From assembly GCA_016190665.1 (NCBI GenBank), contig JACPQD010000038.1, positions 1-64,000 on the forward strand: a stretch of 64,000 nucleotides of DNA, written 5' to 3'. The notes beneath the pieces are model-generated. The model saw only the letters and a program-made list of their open reading frames with translations. It did no database searches and was not told the DNA's origin. Position 1 is the stretch's first letter. Each line of letters begins with the position of its first letter. This DNA comes from Chloroflexota bacterium (GTDB lineage Bacteria; Chloroflexota; Dehalococcoidia; JACPQD01). Shown here piece after piece: positions 8,750 through 16,898 of the stretch. Both the position numbers and the translations under genes were made by a program.

Positions 8750-10477
8750 ATGGCAGAAGAACGCGTCTTGAAGGTCCCTGACAAAGTAACCACCCTGGAG
8801 AAGGCCATCGCCGCCCATGTCAGACCGGGGATGACCATCCACATCGAGACAAGGGCGCGAGCGGCGAACCGCGCTCTGACGCGGGTCTTCTGGGGCTCCA
8901 GGCCGGATTTCACCCTTTGCATGATGCGCCTCGGCGCTGGCCACGGCGTGCCGCTGGTTTTTGGCGGGCTGGTCAAGAAGATCATAACTGGCGGCTATTC
9001 CGACCAGTACCCCACGCCCAAACCCATCAAGTTCATCCAGGAGGCCTACAAGAGCGGCATCCAGTTCGAGAACTGGTCGCTCAACGGTTTCATATCCCGA
9101 ATGAAGGCGGGCGCCCTGGGCACCGGCTTCGTCACCACCAAGTCGATTATCGGCAGCACCATGGAGCAAGAGAACGCCGACGTCTTCAAGGTAATCGATG
9201 ATCCCTTCGGCAGCGGCCGTAGGATCGGCCTGGTGAAGGCGCTGAATCCCGATGTTTCCTTCGTCCACGCCGACGCCGCTGACGCACAGGGCAACGCCAT
9301 CTTCCTCCCTCCCTGGGAGGAAGGCCTTTGGGGCGCCAAGGCCAGCAAGGGCGTCATCGTAACCGCGGAGAGACTCGTCTCTAAGGACTACATTCGGGAA
9401 CACTCGTACCTGGTCAAGCTGCCGAGCACCATGGTCAAAGCCGTGGTCCACGCGCCCTTCGGCTCCCACCCGGGGGTCTTCTCCAACTTGGGGATGTCGG
9501 ATTTCAATGGCTATGGGCTGGACCGCGAATTCCTGCTGGACTACCGGGCCGCCCTCGAGGGGGGCCACGACGCCTACCGGCAGTGGATCCAAGAGTGGAT
9601 TCTCGACGTGCGGGACCTCAATGAATACCTGGCCAGAATCGACGCGAGGTACGGCGCGTCACATGTAGACGGCTTGCGCGGGGCTTCCACAGAGGAAGAG
9701 GGCGAGGAAGGCGGCGCCAAGAGCGAGGGCCAGAAGCTGGCCGGGGGCTTCAACGCCACGGAGATGATGGTGGCCACCGCCGGGCGCGTAATGGCGCAGC
9801 GGGCAATGAAGTACGGCTACCAGCATATTCAGCCCGGCATCGGCACGGGCGCTCTGGCTGCTTTCCTGGCCTATCATCTCACCAACGAGGCCGGCCACAA
9901 TACCGAGCTAGTGGTGGGGACAGGCTTCTACGGTTTCGTCCCACGGCCGTCGAGACTCAGGTCCGAAGAGGACTGCAAGATGCTCACCGACACACTGGAG
10001 ATGTACAGTGTTTATGTCGGAGGCGAGACGGTGAAAGCTATCGTCGCCCTGGGCGCGGGACAGGTTGACAAACATGGCAACCTGAATTCCACGCGCACCA
10101 GGGATGGCCTCCTTCTGGCCGGCGTCGGCGGAAGCAACGACGCTGGCGCCGCCCAGGACGTAGTGGTGATCGCCCGGCAGTCCGCACGGCGCTTTGTAGA
10201 CCAGGTCGACTACATCACCGTGCCGGGTACGCGCGTAAGCACCCTCGTCTCCAACATGGGTGTATTCGAGAAAGACGCTGATGGGGAACTGGTGCTGACC
10301 GGGTACTTCGCCAAAGGCGACAGCGTTTCGGCGGAGGATTCCGTGCGTGAGGTCAAGCAGCAGTGCGGCTGGGACCTCAAGGTTGCCCCCGGGGTTCGTC
10401 CGGCTGATCTGCCCACCCAGCATGAGCTGGACATCATGCGTTATCTCGATCCTCGGGGAGATTTCCTCGGGCGATAG
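8750..10477 (+). CDS. Fused alpha-beta family I CoA-transferase (GctAB/IpdAB-like)
   Basis: Predicted to move CoA between carboxylic acids, or to act as an IpdAB-like acyl-CoA hydrolase. The N-terminal half (about 1-300) resembles the alpha subunit, with VRPGMTIHIET, DVSFVHADAADAQGNA and VVHAPFGSHPGVF. The C-terminal half (about 330-575) resembles the beta subunit, with IGTGALAAFLAY, ALGAGQVDKHGNLNST and GVGGSNDAGAAQDV. An acidic Gly-rich linker with EEEGEEGG joins them. Most relatives use two genes. I could not place the catalytic glutamate with certainty; the expected segment reads ELVVGTGFYG. Same direction as the ETF genes, 108 bases apart. Confidence 0.82.
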   Translation: MAEERVLKVPDKVTTLEKAIAAHVRPGMTIHIETRARAANRALTRVFWGSRPDFTLCMMRLGAGHGVPLVFGGLVKKIITGGYSDQYPTPKPIKFIQEAYKSGIQFENWSLNGFISRMKAGALGTGFVTTKSIIGSTMEQENADVFKVIDDPFGSGRRIGLVKALNPDVSFVHADAADAQGNAIFLPPWEEGLWGAKASKGVIVTAERLVSKDYIREHSYLVKLPSTMVKAVVHAPFGSHPGVFSNLGMSDFNGYGLDREFLLDYRAALEGGHDAYRQWIQEWILDVRDLNEYLARIDARYGASHVDGLRGASTEEEGEEGGAKSEGQKLAGGFNATEMMVATAGRVMAQRAMKYGYQHIQPGIGTGALAAFLAYHLTNEAGHNTELVVGTGFYGFVPRPSRLRSEEDCKMLTDTLEMYSVYVGGETVKAIVALGAGQVDKHGNLNSTRTRDGLLLAGVGGSNDAGAAQDVVVIARQSARRFVDQVDYITVPGTRVSTLVSNMGVFEKDADGELVLTGYFAKGDSVSAEDSVREVKQQCGWDLKVAPGVRPADLPTQHELDIMRYLDPRGDFLGR

Positions 10478-10537
10478 CGCTCGAAACTCGGTTACCCCGC
10501 CGAATGTCGGCGGTTCGGCACCAGATTTCGCTATCCG

Positions 10538-10546
10538 TGCTATACT
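10538..10546 (+). promoter_or_regulatory. Possible extended -10 promoter of the two-component operon
   Basis: TGCTATACT is an extended -10 element lying 46 bases before the ATG at 10592. No good -35 is present at 17 bases. Confidence 0.35.
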
Positions 10547-10591
10547 CTACCTTAGGCGGCGGACTGATCGAGGGTGAGTTGGAGGGTAGCG

Positions 10592-12895
10592 ATGAGTCTG
10601 AGATTCATATCTGGTTCTCTCAGCCGTCGCATCATCGCCAGCGTGGCGATCGGCCTCAGCCTGATACTGGTGCTCTTCGGCTTCGTGGCGCTCTGGAGGA
10701 TCAACGAGAGCACGGAAGGCGCCTACCGCGGGCGAGTCGCGCTCGCCCAGGCGCTGGTCAGCCGCCTGGATGACGTCCTCAGGTATTATCTGGCTACCCT
10801 CGAACGGGAAGCAGCCGATCTCGGTGGCAGTCCGCGGTATCCGCTGGCCGACCTCAGTCTGCGACTGGGCAGCTTTGCTACCGTCACCGCCACTGATGCT
10901 CAGGGCAACACGCTGTGGACTGATCCCCCGGCGCTACCGACGGAAAGCGAGGTTCGTCATCATTCCAGCGTCGGCCTTGTCCTCCTCACGGGACTGCCCC
11001 AGGTCGCCGAGTTCGTAGAACCGGGCGCGTCGGGTAAAGTCTACGCCTGTCTCGCCGCCCCCGTGCGTGACCGAAACGGACAGGTTACCGGAGCGTTGAT
11101 GGCACAGCTCGATCCCGGTCACCCCGCTCTGAATTTGCTGCCCTCCAGCACGATGGGCAGCGGTTTTGCGTCGCAACTGATTAACAGAGAGGGGCAACTT
11201 CTTGGAGGCAGCCAGGGGTCCAGAACAGTAATGGAGCACCCTGCGTTGCTGGCTGATCTCATATCAGCCGGGCAGGCAGGCTACCGCACCCACGAGCAAT
11301 CTTCATCCAGCGAGGATGGCGGCCATGTCGTGGCCTACGCGCCTTCGAGGCTGCTGCCGTCCTGGGGCATCACCGTCGAACAAAGCTCCGACACGTTGTT
11401 GGCCACGTCGCGCCACATACTCGAGCGCCAGATACTTTTCGGCATCGCCGCCATGCTTCTGGCGGTAGCCGTGACCTGGTTCGGGGTGAGGCGAGTGGTG
11501 CGGCCGCTGAAGCTCCTGACCTCCGTGGCCGAGAGGTTTGCCGTCGGCAACCTGGAAGAGCCCATCAACTTGAACAGAGACGACGAGATTGGCATCCTGG
11601 CCCGCGCCTTCGAATCAATGCGGGTTCGCCTGCGTGCTTCGTTGGCCGAAGTGGCGGAATGGAATCGACAGTTGGAACGGCGGGTAGCTGCTCGCACGCG
11701 GGAGCTCGAGCAGCGTAACCTCGAGTTGGCGCATCTTAACGCCATCGCCACAGCAGTCAGCGGATCACTCGATGTCAAGGACATGCTGGAGCGCACCATC
11801 GACCACCTGCTGCAAATGACGGGAGCGGAGGGCGGCTATCTCTGGATGATGCAAGGTGAAGAGGCTCCGCTGAAGCTCGTAGCCCAAAAAGGCTCGCCGG
11901 CAACTCAAGGCCGGGAGCACATGTGTCCCAAAGATTGCCTGTGTTTGCGCGCCCTCAGCTCAGATTCCATCGGAGCGTTGGATGCGGACAAAGAGGGTTT
12001 TCGGCGAGAGATCGAGTGTTTGGGGATCACTCCAGCCTCCATGCTGACTGTCCCGGTTCCCTCTGGCAAGGGCGTCCAAGCCGTGCTGCTCCTCGTCTCC
12101 TCTTCCCCCGGCCAAATTCGCCAAGTCAAGCTGTCGACGCTCACCGCCGTGGGCCGCCAGGTGGGTATCGCCCTGGACAATGCGCGTCTTTATGAAAGTC
12201 TCCGGGCGCGAGAACACGAACGGGCGGAGTTGCTCCAGCGGGTAATGGTTGCCCAGGAGGAGGAGCGACGACGCCTGGCGCAGGAGCTTCATGATGAGAC
12301 TAGCCAGGCGCTGGCCTCGCTCCAGCTCGGGCTTGAACGGCTGGCGACGGGTTCGGAAGGCCTCGACCAGGACAGAAGCCTGGCCATCGAGCTACAGGGA
12401 ATTGCGGCGCGAACTCTGGTCGACGTACATCGGCTCGCCGTGGAGTTGCGTCCCAGCGTGCTCGACGACGTCGGTCTCGTTCCGGCCATTGGGCGCTACC
12501 TCCAGGAATGCGGTCAGCGCGCCGGCCTGGCGGTGGACTTAGCGTCGGTCGGCGTCGATCACTTTCCACGGATCCCCGCTGTTGAGACGGCCATTTACCG
12601 GATCGTCCAGGAGGCTCTCACCAATGTCATCCAGCATGCCCAGGCCAAGCGCGTGAGCGTGTTGCTCGAGCGACGCGGAGAGAAGCTGATAGTGGTTATC
12701 GAAGATGATGGACGCGGCTTCACCCTCGAAGAGAAGCGCGCGGAGCCTCTGGAGGCGCGCCTTGGGCTGGCTGGAATGGAGGAGCGAGCCTCTCTCATTG
12801 GCGCAACGCTCACCATTGAGACAGCGCCCGGAGCCGGGACCACGGTCTTCCTGGAGATACCAATCGATCAGAGTGGCGCCAGGGAGGGGACCTGA
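10592..12895 (+). CDS. Membrane sensor histidine kinase, NarL/LuxR partner type
   Basis: Senses an unknown signal and phosphorylates the adjacent regulator. In order: transmembrane helix at about 14-35, an extracytoplasmic sensor region to about 280, a second helix (LFGIAAMLLAVAVTWFGV), HAMP (300-352), a coiled coil, a GAF domain (about 385-530) that contains a Cys pair (CPKDCLC), a HisKA_3 dimerisation helix with phospho-acceptor His near 567 (LAQELHDETSQ), and a HATPase domain with QEALTNVIQHA and DDGRGF. ATG 10592 follows GGAGGG; the track GTG at 10574 is less likely. The stop overlaps the regulator start by one base. No target is evident from context. Confidence 0.92.
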   Translation: MSLRFISGSLSRRIIASVAIGLSLILVLFGFVALWRINESTEGAYRGRVALAQALVSRLDDVLRYYLATLEREAADLGGSPRYPLADLSLRLGSFATVTATDAQGNTLWTDPPALPTESEVRHHSSVGLVLLTGLPQVAEFVEPGASGKVYACLAAPVRDRNGQVTGALMAQLDPGHPALNLLPSSTMGSGFASQLINREGQLLGGSQGSRTVMEHPALLADLISAGQAGYRTHEQSSSSEDGGHVVAYAPSRLLPSWGITVEQSSDTLLATSRHILERQILFGIAAMLLAVAVTWFGVRRVVRPLKLLTSVAERFAVGNLEEPINLNRDDEIGILARAFESMRVRLRASLAEVAEWNRQLERRVAARTRELEQRNLELAHLNAIATAVSGSLDVKDMLERTIDHLLQMTGAEGGYLWMMQGEEAPLKLVAQKGSPATQGREHMCPKDCLCLRALSSDSIGALDADKEGFRREIECLGITPASMLTVPVPSGKGVQAVLLLVSSSPGQIRQVKLSTLTAVGRQVGIALDNARLYESLRAREHERAELLQRVMVAQEEERRRLAQELHDETSQALASLQLGLERLATGSEGLDQDRSLAIELQGIAARTLVDVHRLAVELRPSVLDDVGLVPAIGRYLQECGQRAGLAVDLASVGVDHFPRIPAVETAIYRIVQEALTNVIQHAQAKRVSVLLERRGEKLIVVIEDDGRGFTLEEKRAEPLEARLGLAGMEERASLIGATLTIETAPGAGTTVFLEIPIDQSGAREGT

Positions 12896-13554
12896 TGGCT
12901 AAGCTGCGTGTTGTACTGGCCGACGACCATGGCGTGCTCCGCGCCGGGCTGAAGGCGCTCCTGGCCGAGCAGCCGGACCTTGAAGTTGTGGGCGAAGCCG
13001 AAACAGCGGATGCGGCGGTGCAACTGGTCAAGGACTTGAAACCTGACTTGGCCGTCGTAGATATCCGCATGCCAGGGGACGGAGTAAAAGCTACGCGCCG
13101 CATAAAACAGGAGTGGCCGAAAGTCGAGGTCCTGATCCTTAGCCAGTATGACGATCCGGCCTACTTGCGCCAGGCGCTGGCTGCCGGCGCTTCTGGCTAT
13201 GCCCTGAAGCGCGCCTCCGGTCAGGAATTGGTCGCGGCGATTCGCGCCGTTGCCGGCGGAGAAGTGTACCTTCACCCGGCGATGACGCGGGTGCTTGTGG
13301 AGGATTCCTTGGGACCACGCCAGCCGGATACGTTCACGCTGTCGCACCCCCTCAGCGAGCGGGAGGCCCAGGTGCTGCGCCTGGTTGCCCTGGGTTACAC
13401 GACTCAGCAAATTGCAGAGCAGCTATTCCTCAGCGTCCGCACGGTTGAGACCTACAAAGTCCGCACCATGGAGAAGCTTGGCCTCAGCGGGCGGGCCGCC
13501 CTGGTCCGATACGCCCTGGAACACGGGCTACTTGAAGCCGAGTCTGACCCCTAG
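12895..13554 (+). CDS. LuxR-type response regulator
   Basis: Cytoplasmic transcription regulator paired with the upstream kinase. Residues 1-120 are a receiver domain with acidic pair ADDHG at 10-11, the phospho-acceptor Asp in AVVDIRMPG near 56, and the conserved Lys in ALKRAS. Residues 150-212 are a LuxR helix-turn-helix (LSEREAQVLRLVALGYTTQQ). At 219 residues it is standard for the NarL family. It overlaps the kinase stop by one base (TGATG). The flanking acyl-CoA genes are possible targets, by proximity only. Confidence 0.93.
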   Translation: MAKLRVVLADDHGVLRAGLKALLAEQPDLEVVGEAETADAAVQLVKDLKPDLAVVDIRMPGDGVKATRRIKQEWPKVEVLILSQYDDPAYLRQALAAGASGYALKRASGQELVAAIRAVAGGEVYLHPAMTRVLVEDSLGPRQPDTFTLSHPLSEREAQVLRLVALGYTTQQIAEQLFLSVRTVETYKVRTMEKLGLSGRAALVRYALEHGLLEAESDP

Positions 13555-13693
13555 CCACGGCGCTGCATTTTTCCCGCAGCCCCGCTGCCCCAGGTCCGCA
13601 CTTTTTCCACGACTTTCGGCCCGAATCATTGCAGGCTTTTTCGCTCGCCCCAAACTCTGCGATGATGGATAATCAAGAGAGGAGGACGGGCCG

Positions 13694-14035
13694 ATGAATG
13701 ACGATGCAGACATCTTCGTGATCGCCGGGATCATTTCCCTCGCTTTTGCCCTCGCAGTCGTGGCCCTTCTGGGCTTCACCAACGTGTGGATAGCTGGCAT
13801 CACTCTCCTGGGGCTGCCCGCAGTAACGTTAGTCCTCACTGTGGCGATAGGAAAGGCGATAATCGGACGGCGCGCTGCTGTTATGGAGGCGAAAAAGAAG
13901 AGACTCACAGAGAGGGCAGAGCTGCCGGCAAGGAGTTTCGCGCGGGCTTGGCTTGCCAAGGGCAGGGTCGTTAGGATGGAGCCGGGCGAAGGCCTTTTGT
14001 ACGGGCCATCTGGCCTGCGACAGGAGCCAACTTAG
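13694..14035 (+). CDS. Small membrane protein, two helices
   Basis: A 113-residue protein of no family I recognise. Two hydrophobic helices (about 8-30 and 33-55: FVIAGIISLAFALAVVALLG and a second rich in L, V, T) are followed by a basic cytoplasmic tail with AKKKRLTER and an LAKGRVVRMEPGEGLLYGPSG end. The ATG follows AAGAGAGGAGGACGGGCCG, a strong ribosome-binding site. A terminator follows directly, so it ends the transcription unit that may begin with the kinase. Confidence 0.7.
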   Translation: MNDDADIFVIAGIISLAFALAVVALLGFTNVWIAGITLLGLPAVTLVLTVAIGKAIIGRRAAVMEAKKKRLTERAELPARSFARAWLAKGRVVRMEPGEGLLYGPSGLRQEPT

Positions 14036-14065
14036 GCGCGCCTGCTGAGGCTAAAAGGAATAGAG

Positions 14066-14108
14066 ACTCACTCCGTAGGCACTAAGCAAGACGGGGTGAG
14101 TTTTCTTT
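14066..14108 (+). terminator. Rho-independent terminator
   Basis: ACTCACTCCGT (14066-14076) and ACGGGGTGAGT (14091-14101) form an 11-bp stem with one G-T pair, followed by TTTTCTTT. It lies 30 bases after the small membrane protein. Confidence 0.8.
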
Positions 14109-14262
14109 ATCTTGCGTCCCCATGCCACCCCCTTTATTTCTCCTAGCAGCCAACCTTCACGCCATGCCCGTCCCTATCCATGAGTGAATGATACCGCGAG
14201 CGGCCATCGCCGACAAGAGCGCTCACATTCTTCCCCTTGTAGAGGAAAGGCGAGCGACGCGC

Positions 14263-14291
14263 TTGACATTAGCCTTCGTTCGCCATACCAT
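14263..14291 (+). promoter_or_regulatory. Promoter for the tandem acyl-CoA dehydrogenases
   Basis: TTGACA (14263-14268) and TACCAT (14286-14291) are 17 bases apart, about 100 bases before the ATG at 14395. With the terminator at 14066 it accounts for most of the 359-base gap. The track ORF start at 14188 lies upstream of this promoter and is not credible. Confidence 0.5.
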
Positions 14292-14394
14292 AACCCAATA
14301 CACTGCTTGCTACCAAACATTGCCGGCAAGAGGCCCGCTCCAGTCACGGGCTGGGATAGGGACCAGCCAACACTACCACGCAGAGGAGGCGCGG

Positions 14395-15522
14395 ATGGAC
14401 TTCGGTTTGAGTGAGGAACAAGAGATGTTGAAAACCATGGCCCGGGACTTCCTCGAGAAGGAGTGTCCCAAGGCGGTGGTCCGGGAGATGGTCGACAATG
14501 AGAAGGGCTATCCTCCTCAGCTCTGGCGCCAGATGGCGGAGCTCGGCTGGATGGGCCTGATTGTTCCCGAAAAGCACGGAGGCAGCGGCGGCAGCTTCCT
14601 GGATCTCGCTGTGCTTCTGGAGGAAATGGGCCGTGCCCTACTTCCCGGCCCCTTCTTCTCCACGGTGGTCCTGGGGGCGCTTCCCCTCATGCTGGCCGGA
14701 ACAGAGGCGCAAAAGAATGAACTGCTGCCCAGGATTGCCAGCGGCGAGATCATCCTTACCCTGGCCCTGACCGAGCCTGGCGGCCAGTACGACGCCTCGG
14801 GAATCGAGGCAAGCGCTGCGCACGACGGGGCGGATTACGTGGTCGCTGGCACCAAACTCTTCGTTCCTAACGCCCATGTGGCTGATTATCTGATCTGCGC
14901 GGTCCGCACGGCCCGGGGCGGCTCCCCGGAGGAAGGCATCACCCTCCTGCTCGTGGAGGGCAAGGCGGCGTCCTGTACCGTGCTCAAGACCATCGACGGC
15001 AGCAAGCTCTGCGAGGTGCTCCTGGAAAAAGTGCGCGTCCCTGCCGCCAACCTGATCGGCGAAGAAGGGAAGGGCTGGCCGCTGATCGAGGCGATACTGC
15101 AGCGGGCCGCGGTCGCCCAGTGCTCCGAGATGGTGGGAGGCGCGCAGCAAGTGCTGGACATGACCGTGGCCTATGCTAAGGACCGGCAGCAGTTTGGACG
15201 GCCCATAGGCAGCTTCCAGGCGGTCCAGCACCATTGCGCTAATATGCTCATGGACGTCGACGGCTCGCGCTTCATAACCTATCAGGCGGCATGGATGATC
15301 AGCGAGGGGATCCCCTGCGCCAGGGAGGCGGCGATAGCCAAGGCCTGGGTCAGCGAGGCCTACCGCCGCGTCACTGCCCTGGGACACCAGATTCATGGCG
15401 GGATCGGTTTCTGCCTCGACCATGACATGCCCCTCTACTACAAACGCGCCAAGGCGTTGGAGTCCACCTTCGGCGATGCCGACTTCCATCGAGAAACGGT
15501 AGCGCGCGAGATCGGAATGTAG
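14395..15522 (+). CDS. Acyl-CoA dehydrogenase, first of a tandem pair
   Basis: FAD-dependent acyl-CoA dehydrogenase of 375 residues. ATG 14395 follows AGAGGAGG. The start MDFGLSEEQEMLKTMARDFL, the middle-domain LALTEPGGQYDASG and YAKDRQQFGRPIGSFQAVQHH are family signatures. The C-terminus (HQIHGGIGFCLDHDMPLYYKRA) has the short form seen in subunits of hetero-oligomeric dehydrogenases. A second dehydrogenase starts 137 bases downstream, so an alpha-beta complex like the actinobacterial steroid-acyl FadE pairs is possible. That is inference from gene order and length. Confidence 0.88.
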   Translation: MDFGLSEEQEMLKTMARDFLEKECPKAVVREMVDNEKGYPPQLWRQMAELGWMGLIVPEKHGGSGGSFLDLAVLLEEMGRALLPGPFFSTVVLGALPLMLAGTEAQKNELLPRIASGEIILTLALTEPGGQYDASGIEASAAHDGADYVVAGTKLFVPNAHVADYLICAVRTARGGSPEEGITLLLVEGKAASCTVLKTIDGSKLCEVLLEKVRVPAANLIGEEGKGWPLIEAILQRAAVAQCSEMVGGAQQVLDMTVAYAKDRQQFGRPIGSFQAVQHHCANMLMDVDGSRFITYQAAWMISEGIPCAREAAIAKAWVSEAYRRVTALGHQIHGGIGFCLDHDMPLYYKRAKALESTFGDADFHRETVAREIGM

Positions 15523-15659
15523 ATGAAATGATGAATGATGAATTGGGAGCGGATGGGCAGGCGCCGCGGCGGAGCGGGGTATTCCCGTGTCCACCCGGTC
15601 CACTTTGTCCACCGTCCATCGGCGGGCTGAAAGCTGAGTGCTCAGTGTAGGAGCGTGAG

Positions 15660-16832
15660 ATGGATTTCAGATTCACTGAGGAGCAAGAGCGATTCCGGGA
15701 AGAGGTACGCGACTTCCTTGAGGAAGAGTTGCGCAAAGGCTCCTTTCAACCGCGAGAAGATGCCTGGACGGGCGCCTTCTCCCTGGAGTTCTCCCGCAAA
15801 ATAGCAGAGAAGGGCTGGATCGGCCTGACATGGCCCAAGGAGTACGGCGGCCAAGGCCGGACCTATCTCGACCGTCTGGTCTTCATGGAGGAAGTGCTCA
15901 AATACGGGGCGCCCCTGGCGGCCCACTGGATGGCGGAGCGCCAAATGGGGCCGTCCATCATCAACTACGGCACCGAAGAGCAGAAGAAGTACTTCCTCCC
16001 GCGCATCATTCGGGCAGAGGTCACCTTCTGCGCCGGCATGAGCGAACCCGGTGCCGGCTCCGATCTCGCCTCGTTGCAGACCAGGGCTGTGGAGGATGAC
16101 AACGGCTTCGTGATCAACGGGCAAAAGGTCTGGACCAGTCGCGCACACCTTTCTCATTATATCTACCTCGTAGCTCGAACTGACCCGAACGTGCCCAAGC
16201 ACAAGGGCATCAGCGAATTCATTGTGGACCTGAAGCTTCCCGGCATCACCATCAACCCGCTGACGGATATGAGCGGCGGCCAGCATTTCAACGAGGTCTT
16301 CTTCGATAACGTCCGCATACCGAAGACGGCCCTGATCGGAGTGAGGAACCGCGGATGGTACCAGATCGCCGCCCAGTTGGACTACGAGCGGAGCGGGTTG
16401 GAGCGGATCATGAGCAACTACCCGCTTTTGTCGGCGGTCACAGCCTATGCGAAGGAGACCAGGAAGAACGGCAAGCCCCTCTCCGAGGACCCCCTGGTGC
16501 GGGAGAAGCTGGCCAAGCTCACCGTCGAATTCGAAGTGGGACGCTTGCTCATCTACCGCGTGGCCTGGATGCTCACGCAAGGCAAGTTGCCCAACTACCA
16601 GACGGCCCTGGCCAAGACCTATGGGAGCGAATTCGAACAGCGCCTGGCCAACTGCGCCCTGGACATCTTCGGCCTACGCGGTCAACTGCTGGCCGGCTCA
16701 AAGTGGGCGCTCTACGGTGGCCGGCCGCCCCGGAACTATCTCTTCTCGAGGGGTTACACCATCCAGGGGGGCACCTCAGAGATACTGAGGAACGTGATCG
16801 CGATCAGGGGGTTGGGGCTGCCGACGGGGTAG
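15660..16832 (+). CDS. Acyl-CoA dehydrogenase, second of a tandem pair
   Basis: A 390-residue dehydrogenase starting at ATG 15660 after TAGGAG. The start MDFRFTEEQERFREEVRDFL, the FAD-domain FCAGMSEPGAGSDLAS and VWTSRAHLSHYIYLVARTD, and the C-terminal YTIQGGTSEILRNVIAIRGL are classic. With the 375-residue neighbour it may form a heteromeric enzyme. Its last 17 codons have a diverged copy at 18633-18683, on the other side of the OLD-like gene. Confidence 0.9.
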   Translation: MDFRFTEEQERFREEVRDFLEEELRKGSFQPREDAWTGAFSLEFSRKIAEKGWIGLTWPKEYGGQGRTYLDRLVFMEEVLKYGAPLAAHWMAERQMGPSIINYGTEEQKKYFLPRIIRAEVTFCAGMSEPGAGSDLASLQTRAVEDDNGFVINGQKVWTSRAHLSHYIYLVARTDPNVPKHKGISEFIVDLKLPGITINPLTDMSGGQHFNEVFFDNVRIPKTALIGVRNRGWYQIAAQLDYERSGLERIMSNYPLLSAVTAYAKETRKNGKPLSEDPLVREKLAKLTVEFEVGRLLIYRVAWMLTQGKLPNYQTALAKTYGSEFEQRLANCALDIFGLRGQLLAGSKWALYGGRPPRNYLFSRGYTIQGGTSEILRNVIAIRGLGLPTG

Positions 16833-16898
16833 GTCCCGGCGCTGACGCCGCCAATCAGTTACCCTTCCTCCCTGCCCTGCAGCGAAAGGACAACCTCG

